Origin: Bacteroidota bacterium
GTDB lineage: Bacteria > Bacteroidota > Bacteroidia > J057 > JAJTIE01
Assembly: GCA_021300195.1 (NCBI GenBank)
Contig: JAJTIE010000005.1
Span: 62,001 to 126,000 of the forward strand
Reading direction: 5' to 3'
DNA: 64,000 nucleotides
The position numbers and the translations under genes were made by a program. Positions 36,445-45,045 of this stretch are shown here, one piece after another. The first letter of the stretch is position 1, and each line of letters starts with the position of its first letter. Below the pieces are notes generated by a model, which was given only the letters and a program-made list of their open reading frames with translations, ran no database searches and was not told the DNA's origin.

Positions 36445-37926
36445 TTAAATAGTTTCCTCCAGGATGCGGCGGGCCGCGATAATTCCACCCAGCACCACCC
36501 CGGGTATGCCTTGGCCGGGGTACACGGTGTCTCCGCACAGGTATAGGCCTGGCAGTGGGGTAGTGCAGCCCTGCCAGGCCAGCAGGCTGCGGTCCATGCG
36601 CTGGGGCAGGCCGCCCACGGTGCCTTGGTGGCGGTAGGTCCATTTTTCCCAGCTAAGGGGGCTACTCGCCGTCTGCTGCACCACACATGCCTCGGCCAGG
36701 CCGGGCAGGGTGCTGCGCAGGGCCTGCAGGATGGCGTTGCACAGTTCAGTTTTTCGCGCCTGGTAGGTGGCGGGGTCTAGCCCCTGCCAGTCGGCAGCCC
36801 GGGTGTGGGTGCTTAGGGCAATAACGCGCTGCCCCTCGGGTGCCCGCTCCAGGTCTCCCCGCATGCTTAGGCTGGCAAACAGGGTATGGCTGCCGGTATG
36901 GGGCAGGGGTTCGGCCAAGATCAGCTGGTGGTGCAGGGCCAGGTCTGCGGGCAGTTTGTCTTCCACCACCAGGCCCAGAGTATAGGCTGCCCAATAGTGC
37001 GGCTCGCTGGCGGCTAGCGCTGCCGCCCAGCCTCGGTGCGCCTCGGGTAGCAGGCTGGGGAGGTTCCAGATGGGTAGGCTGCTGAGTATGCGGCGTGCCT
37101 GCAGCACCTGGTGCCGCCCCCCCACGCCACGAGTATGCAGCTGCCAGTGGCCTTGCCTGGGTGCTATGGCTACCACCTGCTGCCGCAGCTGCACCTGCCC
37201 CTGCCGGTGCGCCAGGTAGCCCACTAGCTGCTGTGCCAGCTTCCACATGCCGCCCGGAACATAGTAGTTGGGCGACTGGGTGTAGCACAGCGCCGGGGCG
37301 GCAAACAGCAGGGGTACACCTGTGGCAGGGCTCTGGGCTGTTATCAGTAGCTGGGCATCCACATAGCGCCTAAACTGGGCACTCAGCCCCAGGCGGTGCA
37401 GCTGCTGTGCGGTGGAAACGAAGGCCCAACGCAGCCTGGGCAGGTTGCGCGGGTCATTCTGCTGCAGCAGCTGCACATAGTCGCCCAGTGCCTGGGGCGG
37501 AAAGCGCAGGTTGCGCCCAGATGCCTGCCACACCAGCTCATCCAGCGCCCACAGGTGGCTCCACAGCTTGCGCTGTTTCTCCGCCTGCCCATATACCTGT
37601 ATCAGTGCGTGCAGTGCCTGCTCGCGGTCTGTGTAGCGGTGTATGGGGGTAGCTCCGTGCCACACCGTCATGGGTAGCTGTAGCGGCACCACGGGGGGCT
37701 GTAGCCCCAGCTGCCTGTATAGTATGCCCAGGGGCTGGTGGGGTTCCAGGCCCATCAGGGTGGTGGCCCCGGCCTCGAACACATAGCCCCGGCGCGGGTA
37801 GCTGCCTGCGCAGCCACCGGCCAGCCAGTTGGCCTCCAGTACCTGCACCCGCTGCCCCGCCTGTGCCAGCAGTGCTGCGGCACTTAGCCCAGCCATGCCT
37901 GCCCCTATGATGGCCACGTCTGTCAT
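36445..37926 (-). CDS. CrtI/CrtD-like FAD-dependent carotenoid oxidoreductase
   Basis: 493 residues from the ATG at 37926 (MTDVAIIGAGMAGLSAAALL), where the dinucleotide-binding motif begins as in the family; the upstream ATG at 37959 adds 11 residues. The FAD-binding C-terminal motif LYLCGDTVYPGQGIPGVVL matches phytoene desaturase, carotene isomerase and C-3',4' desaturase enzymes. Which of these it is cannot be told from the sequence, and the lengthy central region is diverged. CrtW at 33.4 kb and a polyprenyl synthase at 54.6 kb are the only other carotenoid-linked genes here. Confidence 0.8.
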   Translation of the reverse strand: MTDVAIIGAGMAGLSAAALLAQAGQRVQVLEANWLAGGCAGSYPRRGYVFEAGATTLMGLEPHQPLGILYRQLGLQPPVVPLQLPMTVWHGATPIHRYTDREQALHALIQVYGQAEKQRKLWSHLWALDELVWQASGRNLRFPPQALGDYVQLLQQNDPRNLPRLRWAFVSTAQQLHRLGLSAQFRRYVDAQLLITAQSPATGVPLLFAAPALCYTQSPNYYVPGGMWKLAQQLVGYLAHRQGQVQLRQQVVAIAPRQGHWQLHTRGVGGRHQVLQARRILSSLPIWNLPSLLPEAHRGWAAALAASEPHYWAAYTLGLVVEDKLPADLALHHQLILAEPLPHTGSHTLFASLSMRGDLERAPEGQRVIALSTHTRAADWQGLDPATYQARKTELCNAILQALRSTLPGLAEACVVQQTASSPLSWEKWTYRHQGTVGGLPQRMDRSLLAWQGCTTPLPGLYLCGDTVYPGQGIPGVVLGGIIAARRILEETI

Positions 37927-37986
37927 CGCATTGGGTAGGAGAGTATGGAGAATAGCCAAGTCGGGCGCTAGGCCTTGCGCCGCAGG

Positions 37987-39150
37987 CTAGGGGCTGGTAG
38001 GGCTTACGGGCGTGCCGCTGGGCGCGCTAAATGGGTCGGACTTGATGTTGCACTTGATGTGCAGGATGACGGTGTCATTCTGCGGGTCGTTGGTGCGTAC
38101 GGCCACCGTTTTGTGCTGGGGGCCTTTTTTGCCTGCCGAGTTGAACACCACGTCAATCTTTCCGGTGCCGCCGGGGGGTACAGCATCCTTGGTCCAGCTG
38201 GGGGTGGTGCAGCCACAGCTGGCTTTTACACTCACCAGCTGCAGGGGCTGCTTGCCCAGGTTGCCAAACTCGAAGCTGTGCTCCAGCTTGTCGCCCTCCA
38301 GGATGTCTCCACCGTCAAAGGTAAGCTCATTGAAGGTAATGCGGGGTAGCTCGGCCAGCTCGGCCTCTGTGAATATGCGCTTGTAGGTGCCATTCAGTTC
38401 GATGGTCTTCAGGGGGCGGTCGGTGTCATTTGTCTCAAAGGTGAGCACGCTGTTGAAGCTCATGTTGTGCTCCAGGCCGCTTTCCGCTGCTTTTTTCATA
38501 TCCATGCGTATGGTGCCGGTGGTTTCTTCGCCGGGCTTCAGTACGGCCTTGGCCCAGCTGAGTACATAGATGGGCTCTGTGTCTTTTAGCTGCTTCAGCT
38601 GTAGGGGCTGGCTGCCCTGGTTGCGTACTTTGAAGTCGAACGCGTAGGTCTGGTCGCTATTCACCACGCCTGCCATCAGCTGCTTCTTCTCCAGCTGCAG
38701 GTTGCCCTGCACTTCCTCATAGGTAGTGGCGGGGGCCTGTGCTGGCAGCTCGGCATCGGCCTTGGCCTTGGTTACGTCTCCCTTTATGGCCAGGATGATG
38801 GGGCGGGCTCCGGCCGTAGTGTCGTAGGTTACGGTTATGCTCTTGTTGAAGGGGCCGGGCCGATTTTTACTATCGTAGGTTACCTCTATGCGGCCCCGCT
38901 CGCCGGGCTTTACGGGTTCGCGGGTCCAGCTGGGGGTGGTGCAGCCGCAGCTGGCCTTTACCGAGTGTAGCCGTACCTCTGCCTGCCCAGTGTTGGAAAA
39001 CTGGAATACATGCGTAGCCTTGGCCCCCTCCTCCAGGGTGCCAAAGTCGTGGGTCATTTGGTCAAACTGGATCTGCGCCTGCGCCTGCAGGCCGCCAATG
39101 CCAATGAAAGCTAAGAGGAAGAGCGCTATTCTGATTAGGTGTACGTTCAT
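37987..39150 (-). CDS. DUF1573-domain periplasmic protein
   Basis: 387 residues from the ATG at 39150, where a signal peptide starts (MNVHLIRIALFLLAFIGIGG). Two DUF1573 beta-sandwich modules, each with ASCGCTTPSWT and flanking HxF and V-T patterns, occupy ~residues 22-115 and ~285-375; a third, weaker repeat lies between them without the CGC motif. DUF1573 proteins are common and uncharacterised in Bacteroidota. The conserved CGC could bind metal or act in folding. Its promoter has an exact -7 box. Confidence 0.85.
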   Translation of the reverse strand: MNVHLIRIALFLLAFIGIGGLQAQAQIQFDQMTHDFGTLEEGAKATHVFQFSNTGQAEVRLHSVKASCGCTTPSWTREPVKPGERGRIEVTYDSKNRPGPFNKSITVTYDTTAGARPIILAIKGDVTKAKADAELPAQAPATTYEEVQGNLQLEKKQLMAGVVNSDQTYAFDFKVRNQGSQPLQLKQLKDTEPIYVLSWAKAVLKPGEETTGTIRMDMKKAAESGLEHNMSFNSVLTFETNDTDRPLKTIELNGTYKRIFTEAELAELPRITFNELTFDGGDILEGDKLEHSFEFGNLGKQPLQLVSVKASCGCTTPSWTKDAVPPGGTGKIDVVFNSAGKKGPQHKTVAVRTNDPQNDTVILHIKCNIKSDPFSAPSGTPVSPTSP

Positions 39151-39171
39151 ATCATGGTTTTTTTGATACAG

Positions 39172-39179
39172 CAAAGATA
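39172..39179 (-). promoter_or_regulatory. Bacteroidota -7 box (TATCTTTG) of the DUF1573 gene
   Basis: Exact TAnnTTTG on the minus strand, 21 nt before the ATG at 39150. Confidence 0.55.
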
Positions 39180-39316
39180 CGTGCTTTTGGTGTTGGATCT
39201 GGGCCCGCGGTGGCACCCCTGCACGGGTACGCCGGTACCGCCCGCCCGCATCCACCCCTCTAACGAGGCCGAGCCCAACAAAATTTCCGAACGCGAGCCA
39301 TAAAAAACACTACCGC

Positions 39317-40189
39317 CTAGTCAGCCGTAATTTGTGCCAGCTCCTCTACTTTGAAGATCAGCACGGGCATGGGGGTGTGCTCAATTACTTCTTTGGTTAC
39401 ACTGCCGTTCATCATCAGGCTAAAGCCCGAGCGTGCATGGGTGGCCATCACAATGGCATCGCACTGGTGGTCTTCGGCACAGTGCACGATGCCCTGCGCA
39501 ATGCTGCGGGCATTGTAGCTGTATATGCCCACTAGCTGCTCCTCCAGGTGCTGGGCAAATGCCGGGCCATTGTCTGCGGCCATGTCTTTCATCTCCTGGG
39601 CATGCTCTCGGAAGTCACGCTCGGGCAGCCAGTCGGAACCTGTGTTAATACGCACCACCACAATGCGGGCCTTCAGCTTTCGGGCATAGGGGAGCAGAGA
39701 AAACAGGGCTTTGGTGCTTTCGGGGGCAAAGTCGGTAGTGAAAAGCAGGGTGTTGAGCTTGGGCAAATGCCCCTCTGTGAGCACCAGTATGGGTACATCG
39801 CACAGGCGTACCAGTTTGCTCAGGGTGCTGCCCATCACATACTCTGCGGCCCCCCGGCGAAACCGATGAGCGGTAAAGATCAGATCGTAGCGCCCGTGGT
39901 TGGCCATTTTGGCAATGGCTTTGGCCGGGTTGCGGGTTTTGGGGATCAGCACGCTCTCTGTCTGGCAGTTTTCCAGCTGTATGCGGTGCCCCTCTGCCTC
40001 CAGCGCCTCGGATATAGGGAGGGGGGCCTGCACGGCCTCGGGCTGTGGGCCGGGGCGGACACTGCTATTTGTAGCAGCATGCACCAGCGTTACCCGCACA
40101 GGCACCGCCTGGCCCAGCTGGGCTATCAGGCTATAGATTACCTGGTTTGCCGGCGAAAAATCAATCGGTACCAGTATGGATAGTTGCAT
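39317..40189 (-). CDS. Tandem universal stress protein (UspA family)
   Basis: 290 residues made of two Usp domains (~1-140 and ~148-285). Domain 1 begins LSILVPIDFSPANQVIY and domain 2 begins KLNTLLFTTDFAPESTKAL. A nucleotide-binding-like tail, ATHARSGFSLMMNGSVTKEV, lies near the C-terminus of domain 2, while domain 1's equivalent (HRFRRGAAEYVMGSTLSKL) is looser. Cytoplasmic stress or starvation protein. It is 23 nt downstream of the redoxin gene, on the same strand. Confidence 0.88.
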   Translation of the reverse strand: MQLSILVPIDFSPANQVIYSLIAQLGQAVPVRVTLVHAATNSSVRPGPQPEAVQAPLPISEALEAEGHRIQLENCQTESVLIPKTRNPAKAIAKMANHGRYDLIFTAHRFRRGAAEYVMGSTLSKLVRLCDVPILVLTEGHLPKLNTLLFTTDFAPESTKALFSLLPYARKLKARIVVVRINTGSDWLPERDFREHAQEMKDMAADNGPAFAQHLEEQLVGIYSYNARSIAQGIVHCAEDHQCDAIVMATHARSGFSLMMNGSVTKEVIEHTPMPVLIFKVEELAQITAD

Positions 40190-40212
40190 CCGGAAATATC
40201 AAATACATTTTG

Positions 40213-40740
40213 CTATTTAGCAAGCTTGCGAAAATTGGGCTGATCTCCGGCATACTTGGCACGATGACTCCAGGCCAGCTTGCCCCGGAAGAACAGAAAG
40301 GTACCACTCAGCTGCATAATGTGCCGGTGGCCCTTCGTGATGTTACGGTAGCCCTTTAGGCCCAGCCATATTCCTTTCAGGATCATAAGGGGGTTAAGTA
40401 GCTGTAGGCCACCCAGCCTCCGGATGCCGAACAGGCGATACAGCTCCAGCTCAGGGTCGGAGATGTGCATAGCCCCCGGGTAGTGGTGGGCAAAGAAGGC
40501 CTCGCCCCGCTCGGGTGTGTCGTGGTGCACAAAAATGATGTCCGGAAATCGAGGGTTCTCCTGTTTCAGCCGCTGCAGCTCATCCACCTGGCCTTTGCAG
40601 AACATGCAGCCCAAGTGTCGCAAAAAATGCAGAATCAGAATATCTTTGGAGGCAATCAGTTCGGGCAGCGTATCCTTCGGTAGCCGCTTTCCGGCCAGCG
40701 TGGTTGCGTGGTGTTGTATAGCTTCGATGGAAGGCTCCAT
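40213..40740 (-). CDS. AhpC/TSA-like redoxin of the SelL-related type
   Basis: 175 residues. Thioredoxin fold with the pattern LHFLRHLGCMFCKGQVDEL, in which CxxC takes the place of the UxxU or CxxC of SelL/PRXL2-like redoxins. The conserved FGIRRLGG segment and a C-terminal GDQPNFRKL fit the same family. Predicted thiol peroxidase or oxidoreductase in the cytoplasm. It shares a divergent, 30-nt promoter region with the BtuF-like gene and is followed by a universal stress protein, a plausible stress unit. Confidence 0.8.
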   Translation of the reverse strand: MEPSIEAIQHHATTLAGKRLPKDTLPELIASKDILILHFLRHLGCMFCKGQVDELQRLKQENPRFPDIIFVHHDTPERGEAFFAHHYPGAMHISDPELELYRLFGIRRLGGLQLLNPLMILKGIWLGLKGYRNITKGHRHIMQLSGTFLFFRGKLAWSHRAKYAGDQPNFRKLAK

Positions 40741-40770
40741 AGTGGGCCAAGTTAAAGATAATCCTGCAAG

Positions 40771-41784
40771 ATGTTTGGTTTTCGCCTCTTCCCATGTTGC
40801 CGTTCGTCATTTTTTGGCTTTCCCGGGTATGTCCGCCCGTTTGCGGTTTCGCTACTGCTGTTGGGCTGCGAGCACCCCAACCGGCAGCTGGTGGCCGAGG
40901 CCCCGCTGATAAGCACCACCTATCAGGACGATACGCGGCAGGCATTTCGCTTCTTTGAGCCACCCGGGCGCCTGGTGCTGCTTTCGCCCAGCCTGGTAGA
41001 TCTTGTGCAGGCCCTGGGTGGGGCCGACCGGATTGTGGCTGTATCGGATCGTTCGCTGGATTTTGCACAGCAGCATCACCTGCCAGCCCTTACCAGTTAT
41101 CCCGACTCGGCCTTTGACTGGCAGGGACTGAAGAGCCTGGTACCCAGCCTGGTGATCGCCACAGATGACCAGTATGAGGGGGTGCCCTACTGGCGCGAGC
41201 AGGCCGCCCAGCAGGGTATTCCCTGGTTTTACCTGAAGATGGGTAGCCTGAGCAAGGTTTTTGCACACATAGAAACCCTGGGCCGGCTGGTGGGGAAGCC
41301 CGCAGAGGCTACAGACCTGGCCCAGCGCATGCGCGGCTTTACCCAGGCCATGCGTGGCCAGTGGGCTGGCAAGCGAAAGCCCCGGGCCGTGCTGCTGATA
41401 AACCAGCAGCCGCTGGTGGCACTGGGTGCCGAGCACTACCTGACCGATATGGTGGAGGCAGCAGGTGCCGAGCTGCCCCTGGCACGGGCGGGAGAACGCT
41501 ATGTAACCCTGACCGATAGCCAGCTAGTGGCAGCCCAGCCCGATATCCTGTTTATGGTAACGGCAGACCCCGGCTACTTCAATGCCCTGCTGCGGCTATA
41601 CCCCAGCCTCATACACCTGCCTGCCGTGGTGCAAAAGCGCCTGATAGCCCTGCCTCCATCCGACTATCTGCACCCCGGAACAAATATCCCCGCCCTGCTG
41701 ATCAACCTGGCAGGCGTTGCCTGGCCCGAGGTGCAACTAAACGACCTGTACCATCGTTTCTTTGGCCAACCTACCGCGCGCTAA
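40771..41784 (+). CDS. Periplasmic metal- or cobalamin-binding ABC transporter lipoprotein (BtuF/FepB-like)
   Basis: 337 residues. Signal region with lipobox LLLLGC (Cys33), then a helical-backbone metal receptor fold: RLVLLSPSLVDLVQALGGADRIVAVS (first lobe) and IPWFYLKMGSLSKVFAHIETLGRL (connecting helix), with a second lobe ending in PGTNIPALLINLAG. This family delivers vitamin B12, haem or siderophores to an ABC importer. No permease or ATPase genes are adjacent, so the ligand stays open. The Cys-rich N-terminus before the lipobox is odd and the true start may be further in. Confidence 0.85.
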   Translation: MFGFRLFPCCRSSFFGFPGYVRPFAVSLLLLGCEHPNRQLVAEAPLISTTYQDDTRQAFRFFEPPGRLVLLSPSLVDLVQALGGADRIVAVSDRSLDFAQQHHLPALTSYPDSAFDWQGLKSLVPSLVIATDDQYEGVPYWREQAAQQGIPWFYLKMGSLSKVFAHIETLGRLVGKPAEATDLAQRMRGFTQAMRGQWAGKRKPRAVLLINQQPLVALGAEHYLTDMVEAAGAELPLARAGERYVTLTDSQLVAAQPDILFMVTADPGYFNALLRLYPSLIHLPAVVQKRLIALPPSDYLHPGTNIPALLINLAGVAWPEVQLNDLYHRFFGQPTAR

Positions 41785-41853
41785 ACCGGTAAAGTAAGGG
41801 GGGTAGGGAATTTTTTGTCATCCGCCCCTTGTTGCCTACCCGAGCCTACTATC

Positions 41854-42261
41854 ATGGTATATGTAACCAGGCGTGTACACTTCAACGCCGCACACCGCAT
41901 GCACAACCCCGCCTGGGATGCCGACACCAATGCAGCCACCTTTGGCCCCTGCAATAATGCCAACTGGCATGGCCATAACTATGAGCTGGAGGTAACCGTA
42001 GCCGGCACCCCAGACCCGGATACGGGCTATGTGCTGGACCTGGCCCGCCTGAACCGCATTGTTCAAACCTGTATATTGGACAAGGTAGACCACAAGAACC
42101 TGAACCTGGATGTAGACTTTATGCGCGATGTGATCCCCAGCACCGAGCACTTTGCCATCCGCATCTGGCAGCAGCTGGAGCCCCAGCTGCGCCCGCATCG
42201 CCTGCACGCCATCCGGCTATACGAGACAGCCCGAAACTATGTAGAGTACCGGGGCGAATAG
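41854..42261 (+). CDS. 6-Pyruvoyl-tetrahydropterin synthase (PTPS-II-like) / QueD homologue
   Basis: 135 residues from the ATG at 41854. Zn ligands: His in FNAAHRMH and HGH in CNNANWHGHNYELEV. The catalytic Cys is five residues before HGH (CxxxxxHGH), the spacing of true PTPS enzymes; queuosine QueD has CxxxHGH. The DHKNLN motif and PSTEH (Glu for pterin binding) are also PTPS-like. It converts dihydroneopterin triphosphate to 6-pyruvoyl-tetrahydropterin. The next gene, folE, makes its substrate. Together they suggest tetrahydrobiopterin synthesis. Confidence 0.82.
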   Translation: MVYVTRRVHFNAAHRMHNPAWDADTNAATFGPCNNANWHGHNYELEVTVAGTPDPDTGYVLDLARLNRIVQTCILDKVDHKNLNLDVDFMRDVIPSTEHFAIRIWQQLEPQLRPHRLHAIRLYETARNYVEYRGE

Positions 42262-42288
42262 TAACCCATTCCCTTTTCAACGCCTGCT

Positions 42289-42954
42289 ATGGACATAAAA
42301 ACACTGGAAGAGATGATGGCCCGGGGCGAAAGCCACGCCGGAAACCTGAATACACCCATCCGACAGGATGCTTTTGAGCTAACGAACGAAGAGAAGATAG
42401 AGCTGATAGCCAAGAACTTCCGCCAGATCATGCTAACCCTGGGGCTAGACCTGGAAGACGACAGCCTGAAGGGCACCCCCATGCGTGTGGCAAAAATGTA
42501 TGTGGAAGAAATCTTCAGCGGACTAAACCCTGCCAACCTGCCGAAGGCCACCCTCTTCGAGAACAAGTATGACTACCGCCAGATGCTGGTAGAGAAGAAC
42601 ATAACCGTGCACAGCATGTGCGAGCACCACTTTGTGCCCATAGTAGGGTATGCGCATGTGGCGTACATCAGCAGCGGGCAGGTAATTGGCCTCAGCAAGA
42701 TAAACCGCATTGTGCGGCACTTTGGCCGCAGGCCCCAGGTGCAGGAGCGCCTGACCCGCGAGATAGCAAACCACCTGCGCCAGGTGCTGAACACGGAGGA
42801 TGTGGCCGTGGTGATAGACGCAAAGCACTACTGCGTGGCCATGCGCGGCATAGAGGACCAGGCCAGCACCACCATTACCGCCGAGTACACGGGGGCTTTT
42901 CAAGACCCGGACCGTAAGCGGGAGTTTCTCCAGCATATTGCCCATACCGCCTAG
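42289..42954 (+). CDS. folE: GTP cyclohydrolase I
   Basis: 221 residues. Zinc and catalytic motifs of the bacterial FolE type are clear: HSMCEHHFVPIVG (Cys and His ligands), GLSKINRIVRHFGRRPQVQE, and the second ligand in AKHYCVAMRGI. It opens the GTP ring to give dihydroneopterin triphosphate for folate or biopterin. It follows the PTPS gene by 27 nt on the same strand. Confidence 0.95.
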   Translation: MDIKTLEEMMARGESHAGNLNTPIRQDAFELTNEEKIELIAKNFRQIMLTLGLDLEDDSLKGTPMRVAKMYVEEIFSGLNPANLPKATLFENKYDYRQMLVEKNITVHSMCEHHFVPIVGYAHVAYISSGQVIGLSKINRIVRHFGRRPQVQERLTREIANHLRQVLNTEDVAVVIDAKHYCVAMRGIEDQASTTITAEYTGAFQDPDRKREFLQHIAHTA

Positions 42955-43053
42955 GCCTGTTTTTGCTGCCCAGGCTGGGCATACTTGCTTCGGGCTCATG
43001 CGCCTATTTTCTGCTCGAAAGCACCGGCCCTGTTGGCCGTGCAGGATCCTGTA

Positions 43054-43590
43054 CTACCTATGGCAGATGCTCGGCATGCCGGCGCACAGGTCTATACTGG
43101 CCAGATAGGTGTAGTACGCCGGGTTTTGGTTGTAGCCCCGGCGGCGCAGAAAAGCGTAGGGGTTTTCTCCCGGCAGGGGTGGGCTCAGGCTGATCCATAG
43201 CTTCAGGTCTGCAATGGCATCCTCGATGCTGGGATACCAGGCATGGCCCAGGTTTTCTCTTGTGCTATAGCTGAAGCGCTCGCTTGGGTAGATAAAGCCG
43301 AAGAAGTTGTTGTTTTGCATAGCCACCGGGCTTTTCAGCTGCCAGCCACTCTCGGCAATGGCCACCTGCGTAAACATCTCGGGGAAGTCCACCTGGGCTG
43401 CCACCAGGCGTTTGTACAGCCCGGCCGCCGTGAAGGTGGCATGATTCCGGGTTTTCTGTGCGGTCTTCTCTTTGCTGGAGGCCTCTGCCGGGCCAAGCAG
43501 GGTGTGGCTCATCTTACCGTCTCCCACAAAACCCAGGGAGAATATGGCCACAATAGCCAGTAGGATAGCCAGCTGTCTACGCTTCTTCAT
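43054..43590 (-). CDS. Glucosaminidase-domain peptidoglycan hydrolase
   Basis: 178 residues. Membrane anchor or uncleaved signal at residues 6-22. The catalytic-type motif is VAIAESGWQLKSPVAMQNNN (Glu in AIAESG) followed by FFGFIYP, as in the LytD/FlgJ-like N-acetylglucosaminidases. No cell-wall-binding repeats. Convergent with folE, with a 99-nt gap that has only a weak 13-nt palindrome (42968-42980). Confidence 0.85.
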   Translation of the reverse strand: MKKRRQLAILLAIVAIFSLGFVGDGKMSHTLLGPAEASSKEKTAQKTRNHATFTAAGLYKRLVAAQVDFPEMFTQVAIAESGWQLKSPVAMQNNNFFGFIYPSERFSYSTRENLGHAWYPSIEDAIADLKLWISLSPPLPGENPYAFLRRRGYNQNPAYYTYLASIDLCAGMPSICHR

Positions 43591-43756
43591 ACGCGTCTGG
43601 TTTTGGGCGGACAGGCGCTATTCAGCGCTTTCGGCGTGCAAAGTACGCGAAAAATTTAACATAAAGCTAATTTTAGCCAGGTGTTCCCCTGGCGGCAGTT
43701 CGCATCCGGGCTTTTTGTTGGGCGGGGGCTTCTTGTGCGCTGGTGGGGCGCGTAGC

Positions 43757-44194
43757 CTACTTGATCAGGAACCAGATGAGGCTGATCAGGCCGATGAAGG
43801 CAAGGATAACGAGCAGCTTGAAGCTCACTTCCTGCCGGAAGTCTGCCGCCTGCCGCTTTTTTTCTGCTTCGTCTGCTTCGTCCAGTGCTTCCCAGTCAAA
43901 GTTCATCAGCTCAGTAAGGGTGGGTGTACTAGCAGCCTTTGTCAGCGGTTCCGTTTGCCTGGGCCTGCGTGCCCGGTACAGCCCCGCCTGCTTTAGCCTC
44001 TGGTCATGGATGGCCCTGCTTTCCGGGTTTTTCAGGGCGCTGTAGGCATCCAGGATCAGCTGAAAGTGCGCATCATGCTCGGGGTGTATGGCTGGGTTGT
44101 ACGCATCGGCCTTTTGCCGGAAGGCCAGCTCTATGCGGGCCATATCCGCATCGGGCGGTATGCCCAGTATGTCGTAGTAGTTTGGCAGCTCCAT
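43757..44194 (-). CDS. Tail-anchored J-like protein with altered HPD
   Basis: 145 residues. Residues 4-70 match a J domain (YYDILGIPPDADMARIELAFR, AYSALKNPESRAIHDQRL), but the invariant HPD loop is replaced by NPA (YNPAIHPEHD). A linker follows, and the protein ends in a hydrophobic helix (VILAFIGLISLIWFLI). Without HPD it should not stimulate DnaK ATPase and may be a membrane scaffold. A gap of 166 nt separates it from the glucosaminidase gene. Confidence 0.75.
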   Translation of the reverse strand: MELPNYYDILGIPPDADMARIELAFRQKADAYNPAIHPEHDAHFQLILDAYSALKNPESRAIHDQRLKQAGLYRARRPRQTEPLTKAASTPTLTELMNFDWEALDEADEAEKKRQAADFRQEVSFKLLVILAFIGLISLIWFLIK

Positions 44195-44304
44195 CAGTAT
44201 ACGAATACAAGGGTTTAACCTGCTTTTGGGTCATTAGGTTCTAAGGGCGCACCACGTTCCTGGCGGGCCATCTTTCCTCCTTCTGCCAGCGATCGGGTTT
44301 GCAC

Positions 44305-44952
44305 TCAGCTTGTCTTCAGCCGCTGCTGCCTGAGCAGCCTGCAGGGGCTGTACTTTTCCTGGCCGGTGGCACGCTGTAGCCGGATCAGCAGCTCGGCTAT
44401 GTATCCCGGGCCTATCTCTTGCGCCCAGGCCAGTGGCCCTTTGGGATAGTTTACCCCTAGTTTCATGGCCGCATCTATGTCTTCGGCAGAGGCCGTTTCC
44501 TCCTGTAGCAGGTAGTAGGCCTCGTTTATAATCATGGCCAGCACACGGGGGGTTACCAGCCCCACCTCATCTGCCACCTGCTGGTAGGGGGGCACATGGG
44601 CCGGTGCGGGGGCCTCGGGCTGCAGCTTGCATAGCTCCCAGGCGGGTAGTGCCAGAAAGCCCGGCAGATGATTGACCCCATACAGCTGGCAGCGGGCTGG
44701 GATGCCGAGCCGGTGCACCTGCTCGCCCAGGCTGTGCAGCACATTGCCCAGCAGGATGGTGGCCCCGGCTACAGGCAGGTAGCCAGCCAGCCGGTGGGGG
44801 TGCTGCTCATAGCTAAGGTCTAGCACCCAATCTCCGGCTTCGGGTATCAGCTGTGCATCTGTCGCCAGGCAGTGCGTGCCTGCCAGTATGCCAGGGTGTG
44901 CCGTGGCCAAGTACTGCTGCTGGGCCTGGGTGGCGATAAGATATTTTTTCAT
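44305..44952 (-). CDS. 3-Hydroxyacyl-CoA dehydrogenase C-domain protein with degenerate Rossmann part
   Basis: 215 residues from the ATG at 44952. An in-frame extension to 45123 overlaps the divergent ridA start and is rejected. The C-terminal ~100 residues match the 3HCDH helical domain (GLVTPRVLAMIINEAYYLL, KLGVNYPKGPLAWA). The N-terminal part has no GxGxxG and seems too short for an NAD-binding Rossmann fold. Such short members occur in Bacteroidota, but their activity is unknown. Confidence 0.75.
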   Translation of the reverse strand: MKKYLIATQAQQQYLATAHPGILAGTHCLATDAQLIPEAGDWVLDLSYEQHPHRLAGYLPVAGATILLGNVLHSLGEQVHRLGIPARCQLYGVNHLPGFLALPAWELCKLQPEAPAPAHVPPYQQVADEVGLVTPRVLAMIINEAYYLLQEETASAEDIDAAMKLGVNYPKGPLAWAQEIGPGYIAELLIRLQRATGQEKYSPCRLLRQQRLKTS

Positions 44953-45045
44953 ATTTTTCAGCTTTGGCGCGGGTGTGGCTTCGGGTTGGGTGCGCTTCGG
45001 CCTCTGCTCTCGGCCACGTCCCTGTTCCAAAACTAATGAAACCCC

